Source of the DNA: Hyphomicrobiales bacterium
Lineage (GTDB): Bacteria; Pseudomonadota; Alphaproteobacteria; Rhizobiales; Beijerinckiaceae
Direction: 5' to 3'
DNA: 6,883 bases
Assembly (NCBI GenBank): GCA_900299065.1
Contig: OMIJ01000015.1
Coordinates: 1 to 6,883 of the forward strand
The translations under genes were made by a program, and so were the position numbers. Shown here piece after piece: positions 1 through 5,280 of this stretch (the stretch's first letter is position 1; each line of letters starts with the position of its first letter). Below the pieces are notes generated by a model that saw only the letters and a list, made by a program, of their open reading frames with translations, was not told the origin of the DNA and made no database searches.

Positions 1-74
1 ATCTCGTCATCTACGCGCCCTCTCTGGCGGAGGCGAGCAGCCTCGCCCGCGCGGACATCGAAGCCGCCAAATGA
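1..74 (+). CDS. 3' end of an unidentified protein gene (partial)
   Basis: Reading in the frame that ends at the TGA at 72-74 gives an open stretch of 23 codons back to the window edge. It ends in a plausible soluble, alanine-rich helix (SLAEASSLARADIEAAK). The 5' part lies outside the window, so the family cannot be recognised and no function is proposed. The case for a real gene end is the uninterrupted frame, its GC-rich codon use, and its position: the stop is followed three bases later by a hairpin that looks like a terminator. The gene converges on rne, with the two stops only 25 bases apart. Confidence 0.6.
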   Translation, partial: LVIYAPSLAEASSLARADIEAAK

Positions 75-76
75 AA

Positions 77-96
77 ACGGCGCCTGAAGGCGCCGT
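77..96. terminator. Shared bidirectional intrinsic terminator
   Basis: A perfect 8-bp stem, ACGGCGCC / GGCGCCGT, closes a TGAA loop. On the minus strand it is followed by TTTT and then CATTT, so it fits termination of rne, whose stop codon ends only three bases before the stem. On the plus strand it is followed by the weaker CTTTC, serving the partial gene at 1-74. The hairpin fills the whole gap between the two convergent stops. The structure is read directly from the sequence; termination activity is inferred. Confidence 0.75.
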
Positions 97-99
97 CTT

Positions 100-2970
100 T
101 CATCCCCCGAATGTGGCTTTTGCACGCTGCCACCAACCGGACTTTTTATTGGCCGGCGCATCAGCCTCCGGCGTATCCAATAATCTTGAGGGCGGCGGGG
201 CAGCTGGTTCGCTCTCAACTTTGGGCTCCACCTTCGCCACTGGCTCGCTGGGAACAAAGCTGGGGGCAGGCGTATAAGGCTTTGGTTCAGCCGGTGCTGC
301 GCTCTGACTCTCGCCATCATGCTCAGCGGCTGATTTCACCCAATAGCCCTCGCGATCTGCAAAAGGCTTACGTGTGCCTTCGCCGGAGCTATCGCCATTC
401 TGATCGGCCTCTGCGCGCGATGATTGACCATCGCGGCGACCTCGACGTGACCTGCGACGCCGACGGCGGCGTTGCTCTTCCGAACCTTGCTGACCATCTA
501 TCTGCGCGGCATCAGCTTCCGCATCAAAATCGTCAACCTCGCCATCCGAAATAGGTGCGAGCTCAGTAGGTACGCCCTGAATATCGCCACCAATTTCTGC
601 GACAAAAGCCAGACCATCATCGGAGGGTTGAGGCGCAGCCGGATCAATCACGGATGAATCACGATCTCCGCGACCGCGCCGTCTGCGACGCCGACGCCGA
701 CGATGCTCGCGATCCTCCTCGGAGCCCCTTGCCTGATCGCCTTCGCCATCTTCATCATCGAGAGATTGCGTTGCGACGTTGTCTTCCTCTGCTTCGTCCT
801 CGACTTCGATCTCTTCGATCTCCTCCTCGAACTCGCCCGGATCAACGGAATCGATCTGCACGACATCCGATTTGATTTCAAAATCGATGGGCGGAGAGGC
901 CGGTTCCCCGCGCTCAAGCGCATGGAACACTGTGCCAGAAAGGTTATTGTCAACCATGATCTCTATGGTCACACCAAAGCGCCGCTCAATCTCGCGCAAA
1001 TGCGAACGCTTCTGATTGAGAATATAGAGCGCCACTTCGCTGGGCGTGCGAACGGTTAGATTGAAAGATGAATTCTTGATCAGAGCATCTTCGACAATCC
1101 GCAGCACATGCAAAGCCAGCGAGGATTTGGAGCGCACTAAACCTGATCCCGAGCAATGCGGGCAGGGCACAGTCGAGCCTTCCAATACGCCCGGGCGCAT
1201 GCGCTGGCGCGACATTTCGAGCAGACCGAAATGCGAGATGCGGCCAACCTGAATACGGGCCCGATCATTCTTCAAGGCTTCTTTCAAACGACGCTCAACC
1301 GCACGATTATTGCGGTTTTCTTCCATGTCGATGAAATCAACAACGATCAGGCCGGCCAAATCGCGTAAGCGCAATTGTCTGGCGACCTCATCCGCCGCTT
1401 CCAGATTGGTGCGCAGCGCCGTATCTTCAATATTATGTTCTCTTGTCGAGCGTCCCGAGTTCACGTCAATGGCAACCAGAGCTTCCGTCTGATTGATGAC
1501 TATATAACCACCCGAACGCAAAGTGACCTGACTGGAGAACATGGCATCTAGCTGAGATTCAATGCCAAAGCGCGCAAACACGGGCTGTTGCTCGCGCCAG
1601 GGCACGACCGCCTTGACATGGCTGGGCATCAGCAGGCGCATGAAATTGCGCGCTTCGCGAAATGCCGCTTCGCCCGACACAGTAATATCGTCAATCTCCT
1701 TGCTGTAGAGATCGCGAATGGTGCGCTTGATCAAAGAGCCTTCTTCATAAACCAGAGTAGGAGCAGTCGAGCGCAAAGTGACCTCGCGCACAGTCTCCCA
1801 CATGCGCAGCAAATATTCGAAATCGCGTTTGATCTCGGGCTTGGTGCGCGAGGCTCCGGCCGTGCGCAGAATAATACCCATGCCCTCGGGCACTTCGAGT
1901 TCCTGCACAATCGACTTCAGCCTCTTGCGATCGCCCATTTCGGTGATCTTGCGCGAAATGCCACCGCCGCGAGCAGTATTGGGCATAAGCACTGAATAAC
2001 GACCCGCCAGTGACAAATAGGTTGTCAGCGCCGCGCCTTTATTGCCGCGCTCTTCTTTGACCACTTGGACAAGCAGCACCTGACGGCGCTTGATCACTTC
2101 TTGAATCTTGTATTGACGACGACTGCGATAGGGGCGGGCGGGCATTTCCTCAATGTCATCACCGCCCAGATTTTCAATCTGCTCTTCTTCTTCGTCCTCG
2201 CCGTCTTCATCATCTTCGGACTGATCATCCTCCTCTTCGTCGGATTGATCATCCTGTTCCTTGCGCGCCTTGTGCTCATGTTCAGGCTGATCGTGCTCAT
2301 CAGTAGGGCTGTGATGCGCCTCAACGGCCGACACTTCAGCAGTCTCTGGGCTGGCCTGTTGATCGGCCTGCGGCTGGCGGTGTGTCTCCTCAGGGGCGGC
2401 ACTATGGTCAGGAGCCGAAGGTTCATGATGGGGATGATCGACATCAATAGAAGGCTGATGGTTTGCAGGCTCGCTATGAGCATGGTCCGCATCTGTGCCC
2501 TGACGATGATCCTCAGCCTCCGAGACGTGAGACTCGCCAGCCTCTAGGCCAGTGTCGATAATCTCTTCGCTGATTGTCGGGTCATTCTGATGCGTGCGCT
2601 TTTCAGCCCGGTCATGATTATGGCGACGCGAGCGACGGCCACGGCGTTCGCCACGCCCCTCGTCTTCGTCTTCTTCACGCTGCTGGCGCGCCTCATCCTC
2701 TAGCAAAGCCTGCCGATCAGCGACCGGAATCTGGTAATAATCGGGGTGAATTTCGGAAAAGGCGAGGAATCCATGCCGATTGCCGCCATATTCAACAAAG
2801 GCTGCTTGCAGGGAAGGCTCGACCCGTGTGACTTTGGCAAGATAAATATTGCCGCGCAGTGGTTTCTTATTGGCAGATTCGAAATCGAATTCTTCGATCC
2901 TATTGCCGCGAAGCACGACCACCCGGGTTTCTTCCGGATGGGATGCATCGATAATCATTTTGTTGGCCAT
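100..2970 (-). CDS. rne: Ribonuclease E, degradosome scaffold endonuclease (956 aa)
   Basis: Single-strand-specific endoribonuclease that starts mRNA decay and processes rRNA and tRNA precursors in the cytoplasm. An S1 RNA-binding domain begins near residue 37, is interrupted by a low-complexity insertion at about residues 90-285, and resumes at EVIKRRQVLLVQVV. The catalytic core follows. Metal-binding aspartates are D502 in AIDVNSG and D545 in VVDFIDM, spaced 43 residues apart like E. coli D303 and D346. The zinc-link cysteines C603 and C606 lie in CPHC and match E. coli C404/C407. Residues from about 701 to 956 form a disordered tail with acidic blocks, two arginine runs (757-765 and 834-840) and a terminal GWW (945-947), which in Caulobacter RNase E binds PNPase. 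The start is set at MANKMIIDAS, the usual alphaproteobacterial N-terminus. An in-frame ATG at 3045 would add 25 residues unlike the family. It is divergent from the amidase gene. Confidence 0.97.
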   Translation of the reverse strand: MANKMIIDASHPEETRVVVLRGNRIEEFDFESANKKPLRGNIYLAKVTRVEPSLQAAFVEYGGNRHGFLAFSEIHPDYYQIPVADRQALLEDEARQQREEDEDEGRGERRGRRSRRHNHDRAEKRTHQNDPTISEEIIDTGLEAGESHVSEAEDHRQGTDADHAHSEPANHQPSIDVDHPHHEPSAPDHSAAPEETHRQPQADQQASPETAEVSAVEAHHSPTDEHDQPEHEHKARKEQDDQSDEEEDDQSEDDEDGEDEEEEQIENLGGDDIEEMPARPYRSRRQYKIQEVIKRRQVLLVQVVKEERGNKGAALTTYLSLAGRYSVLMPNTARGGGISRKITEMGDRKRLKSIVQELEVPEGMGIILRTAGASRTKPEIKRDFEYLLRMWETVREVTLRSTAPTLVYEEGSLIKRTIRDLYSKEIDDITVSGEAAFREARNFMRLLMPSHVKAVVPWREQQPVFARFGIESQLDAMFSSQVTLRSGGYIVINQTEALVAIDVNSGRSTREHNIEDTALRTNLEAADEVARQLRLRDLAGLIVVDFIDMEENRNNRAVERRLKEALKNDRARIQVGRISHFGLLEMSRQRMRPGVLEGSTVPCPHCSGSGLVRSKSSLALHVLRIVEDALIKNSSFNLTVRTPSEVALYILNQKRSHLREIERRFGVTIEIMVDNNLSGTVFHALERGEPASPPIDFEIKSDVVQIDSVDPGEFEEEIEEIEVEDEAEEDNVATQSLDDEDGEGDQARGSEEDREHRRRRRRRRRGRGDRDSSVIDPAAPQPSDDGLAFVAEIGGDIQGVPTELAPISDGEVDDFDAEADAAQIDGQQGSEEQRRRRRRRSRRGRRDGQSSRAEADQNGDSSGEGTRKPFADREGYWVKSAAEHDGESQSAAPAEPKPYTPAPSFVPSEPVAKVEPKVESEPAAPPPSRLLDTPEADAPANKKSGWWQRAKATFGG

Positions 2971-2975
2971 TTTGA

Positions 2976-2987
2976 TCTCGTTCTTCT
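2976..2987 (-). promoter_or_regulatory. Ribosome binding site of rne
   Basis: The minus strand reads AGAAGAACGAGA, five bases before the ATG at 2970. It is purine-rich but only a partial Shine-Dalgarno match (GAGA). It supports the start at 2970 over the upstream in-frame ATG at 3045. Confidence 0.45.
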
Positions 2988-3244
2988 GGGGCCTGCATCG
3001 TCTGAACCTGGATTGATCGCATCGGCATGATTGTGCCGCGATCATCTGTCCATTTGGCGGAGCAGTCGCGCCCGTATCGGTTGGGAATAACGCTTAAAAC
3101 TGTGACCATCGCGCTGTTCGCAGCATTGATGATGGATGACTGAGACTTTTGAATGCCAGCAGAGTCCGAGCGGCGGTATGAACCGGCCAGGATCCGGCGG
3201 GTATTGATTGAGTTTGTGGGGGGTGAAAACCGAGAGACAAATTC

Positions 3245-3273
3245 CCGCGCGAAATTCTGCGAAGAATCCGCGG
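3245..3273. other. Tetraloop stem-loop in the probable rne leader
   Basis: A 5-bp GC stem (CCGCG 3245-3249 with CGCGG 3269-3273) leads through an asymmetric internal loop (CGAA against C) to a second 5-bp stem (ATTCT 3254-3258 with AGAAT 3263-3267), capped by four bases. The cap is GCGA, a GNRA-type loop, when read on the plus strand, and TCGC on the minus strand. The plus strand continues into a T-rich stretch. It could be a structured element in the rne leader or a weak terminator for a plus-strand transcript. The fold is seen in the sequence; its role is not established. Confidence 0.3.
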
Positions 3274-3385
3274 TCTTGTTTCTATTTTGACTCATCACAG
3301 GGCAGGGCCCCGGGGCGAAAGAGTACATCGACCCAATCCAATCGGTCCGCCTCTGGGTGAGGCGTTTCAATTCCGATCCGGAGAA

Positions 3386-3404
3386 ATCAGGTCACTGACC
3401 TGAT
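3386..3404. promoter_or_regulatory. Perfect 19-base dyad, candidate operator
   Basis: ATCAGGTCA and TGACCTGAT are exact reverse complements around a single central C. This two-fold symmetry and size suit a site for a dimeric helix-turn-helix regulator. It lies in the middle of the divergent region, about 416 bases from the rne start and 330 from the amidase start. On the minus strand it is preceded by TTGATC, which overlaps the dyad and could pass as a -35 element, but no good -10 follows. The regulator cannot be named. As RNA it could instead form a 7-bp stem with a CACTG loop. Confidence 0.4.
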
Positions 3405-3611
3405 CAAGACTCCATTGCCGGTCAGCGCAAAATTCCTTTTGGTATAACCCTGAGGAAAGGCGTTGAGGTTCTGGAGTACGATCCTGCTTGCGAACCAACA
3501 GGATCAAAACGCTGAGTCCCGGAAAGGAACCGTTAGACTTTAAGGCCTGGACGGGCACTTTGGCAAGACTTTTGGCGCTTCATGTGTGAAAAGATCCAAG
3601 CTTACGAAGCA

Positions 3612-3641
3612 TTAACCATAAGTCACTTAGTAAGATATGAG
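3612..3641 (+). promoter_or_regulatory. Candidate amidase promoter with CtrA-type half-site
   Basis: TTAACCAT at 3612-3619 matches the half-site described for the cell-cycle regulator CtrA in Caulobacter. Its first six bases, TTAACC, also resemble a -35 box (4 of 6) and stand 18 bases before TATGAG (3636-3641), a 4-of-6 match to a -10 box. That would place a transcription start near 3648, some 85 bases before the preferred amidase start. The local AT-richness supports a promoter. A full TTAA-N7-TTAA CtrA site is not present, so this remains an inference. Confidence 0.3.
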
Positions 3642-3722
3642 ATCAATATGATTTAGTTTGCTCAACCTCTGCCCTTACAAAAGCAGAGACTTTGGTGAAA
3701 ATATACTAAATATCTGGAACTT

Positions 3723-3727
3723 GGGGA
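3723..3727 (+). promoter_or_regulatory. Ribosome binding site favouring the TTG start of the amidase gene
   Basis: GGGGA stands five bases before the TTG at 3733. No comparable purine run is suitably placed before the other candidate starts: TTG 3658, TTG 3721 or GTG 3748. It therefore decides the start chosen here. Confidence 0.4.
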
Positions 3728-3732
3728 CAAAC

Positions 3733-5118
3733 TTGATCTTTCGCGGGGTGATAGGGAGCTTATGTCTGGCTCTGCTTGCCTCCTCTGCCGTCGGACAGAC
3801 TGTGGAGCAGCGTAAACTTGCTCCCAAAAACCTCAAAATCGCTGCCAATGAAGAGCAGCCGCCTTCAGACCCTTCTGAAAGGGATAAAACGCCTCAAGCC
3901 GGTCATGGCCAAATCAGTCAATTTGGTGAATTGACCCGCCTGACCTTTGATATTTCTCAAACCGTGCCTGTTTTGGCCTATGTTCTGGCAGATCCCAAGC
4001 GGGCCATTGTCGATCTACCGGAAGTAAATTTTGCCCCTGACCCACTCAAGGACAAGCCCGGGCCTGCGCCAAGGCCGGGCCAGAGCAAAGCCCAGCCTAA
4101 TGCAGGGACAGGTGTCATTGCGGCCTATCGCTCGGGTCTGTTTGCGGTAGGTAAATCGCGCATCGTCATTGATCTAAAGGATTCGGCCCGTATCAGCCGG
4201 GCTGTGATCGAAAAGAAGGATGATAATCAGGGGCTGCGCCTGGTCGTGGAATTGGCGCTGACCGATCAGGCCACTTTCGCCAAAGAGGCGAGTGCAAGTC
4301 TGCAGTCCATGGCCAAAGCCGCGCCGGACGCCCCAAAGCCGCGCGCACCAGCCGCCGATGAAAAGCCCCTCGTGGTCCTAGATCCTGGCCATGGCGGGAT
4401 TGACGCTGGGGCGCATGGGGCCAATGCTGTGCTCGAAAAAGACATTGTCTTTGAGTTTGCTAAAACTCTTGCCGCCCGCCTTCGCCAGGAGGGTAAATAT
4501 CGCGTGCTGTTGACCCGCACTCAAGATATCTTTGTGCCGCTTGGCGAGCGAGTTCGGATCGCACGCAACGCCGGGGCGGATCTCTTCCTCTCCATCCATG
4601 CCGATATTCTGTCCGATGGCTCAGGTGTCTCGGGAGCGACCATCTACACTATGTCGGACCGCGCCTCCGATGCTCAGGCCGCCCGCGTCGCGGAAAAGGA
4701 AAATATGTCCGATACCTTCGCGGGCCTCGACAGCAAGGAAGATAAGGGCGGGATCAATGATATTCTCTTCGATCTCACCCGCCGCGAAACCCGCCGCTAC
4801 AGTCAGCATTTTTCGCATACTTTGACCGATTATCTCAAAGACCATATGCGCCTGAACAAGAACCCGCAAAGATCAGCCGGATTTCAGGTTTTGAAAGCAC
4901 CCGATGTGCCTTCAGTCCTGCTGGAAATTGGTTATCTTTCCAATGATAAGGATCTCACCCAAATGCGCTCGAGCGAATGGCGGGATCAGGCGACGGCCTC
5001 CACAGCCCGTGCGATCGACAGCTTCTTCTCTGCTCGCGGGCCCGCAGAACCCGCAAAAAAGCCAGGCCCCCCTGCTAAAGCAGGGCGCGCCAATGGCGTT
5101 GCGCCAGTGATACAATAG
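3733..5118 (+). CDS. amiC: N-acetylmuramoyl-L-alanine amidase, AMIN plus Amidase_3 (AmiC-type)
   Basis: Periplasmic zinc amidase that cleaves the bond between N-acetylmuramic acid and L-alanine in peptidoglycan, typically to split septal wall at division. With the TTG start at 3733 (461 aa) residues 1-22 form a signal peptide: Arg4, a hydrophobic core to about V20, and likely cleavage near AVG-Q. An AMIN domain, which targets the septum and wall, spans about 58-178. A Pro/Ala linker leads to the Amidase_3 domain at about 212-433. Zinc ligands are H220 (DPGHGG), E235 (VLEKDI) and H289 (SIHAD); the catalytic glutamate is E398 (LLEIGYLSN). The helical stretch at about 316-350 corresponds to the region that blocks the active site in Bartonella AmiB. 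A Pro/Lys/Ala tail follows. The frame has no ATG before residue 193, so translation must start at TTG or GTG. The open frame reaches back to TTG 3658 (486 aa), an alternative start. mrcA lies downstream, probably in the same operon. Confidence 0.92.
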   Translation: MIFRGVIGSLCLALLASSAVGQTVEQRKLAPKNLKIAANEEQPPSDPSERDKTPQAGHGQISQFGELTRLTFDISQTVPVLAYVLADPKRAIVDLPEVNFAPDPLKDKPGPAPRPGQSKAQPNAGTGVIAAYRSGLFAVGKSRIVIDLKDSARISRAVIEKKDDNQGLRLVVELALTDQATFAKEASASLQSMAKAAPDAPKPRAPAADEKPLVVLDPGHGGIDAGAHGANAVLEKDIVFEFAKTLAARLRQEGKYRVLLTRTQDIFVPLGERVRIARNAGADLFLSIHADILSDGSGVSGATIYTMSDRASDAQAARVAEKENMSDTFAGLDSKEDKGGINDILFDLTRRETRRYSQHFSHTLTDYLKDHMRLNKNPQRSAGFQVLKAPDVPSVLLEIGYLSNDKDLTQMRSSEWRDQATASTARAIDSFFSARGPAEPAKKPGPPAKAGRANGVAPVIQ

Positions 5119-5130
5119 GGTGAAATCGAC

Positions 5131-5274
5131 ATGAGAATGGGGAAGAGGACTTTGTTTCTTGGGTCCCGCCTCATAAACACCATAAAGGTACTGGTTTTGT
5201 TGATTTGCATATGTGATGGGTTGAACGAGTCCCCAATCATCATGGTAGGGCCCCTCGAAGGGCTGGCAGGTTAG
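5131..5274 (+). CDS. Possible 47-aa small ORF between amiC and mrcA
   Basis: An ATG at 5131 opens 47 codons ending at TAG 5272-5274. AGGGTGA (5117-5123), overlapping the amiC stop, is a fair Shine-Dalgarno sequence seven bases upstream. The peptide has a basic start (MRMGKR), a hydrophobic run at about residues 17-29 (TIKVLVLLICICD) and a polar C-terminus, so it could be a small single-pass membrane protein. It is in the same frame as mrcA, separated from its ATG by the TAG and two codons. I recognise no family. It may be only a chance frame, a leader peptide coupling translation to mrcA, or a remnant of a longer mrcA 5' end. Confidence 0.2.
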   Translation: MRMGKRTLFLGSRLINTIKVLVLLICICDGLNESPIIMVGPLEGLAG

Positions 5275-5280
5275 GCTGGA

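Larger units (their letters stand above)
2971..3732. other. Gene-free divergent control region between rne and the amidase gene
   Basis: About 760 bases separate the two divergent starts, and I find no convincing gene here. Open frames on the minus strand at 2900-3370 and 3367-3558 have no recognisable family and low-complexity, Arg/Ser/Gln-type composition. The region must hold the promoters for both directions, and the rne mRNA leader probably takes up much of it. In E. coli the long rne 5' leader is the target of autoregulation. Visible elements are a stem-loop at 3245-3273, a short hairpin with a TTTC tail at 3348-3367, a 19-base perfect dyad at 3386-3404, a TTAACCAT motif at 3612-3619, and GANTC sites at 3162, 3264, 3289, 3408 and 3514. 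I could not identify a convincing sigma-70 promoter for rne. Confidence 0.6.

Noticed and set aside
648..953. Minus-strand frame of 101 codons inside rne
   Set aside because: It is an out-of-frame shadow within the RNase E tail, and its Arg/Ser-rich content reflects the repetitive charged codons of the real frame.
2065..2547. Plus-strand frame of 160 codons resembling a membrane protein
   Set aside because: It is antisense to the acidic insertion of RNase E. Asp/Glu codons read backwards give Leu, Ile, Phe and Val, which accounts for the apparent membrane segments.
2971..3045. 25-residue N-terminal extension of RNase E from the ATG at 3045
   Set aside because: The extension is Cys/Arg-rich and unlike the family. 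MANKMIIDAS is the usual alphaproteobacterial start and has a purine-rich ribosome binding site.
2900..3558. Two minus-strand frames (2900-3370 and 3367-3558) as possible genes upstream of rne
   Set aside because: No recognisable family, odd composition, overlap with the rne start in the first case, and no clear ribosome binding sites. Non-coding leader is the better explanation.
5249..5264. Small GC hairpin (GCCC/GGGC) upstream of mrcA as a terminator
   Set aside because: The stem is only 4-5 bp and no T-run follows, so it does not support a transcription break between amiC and mrcA.
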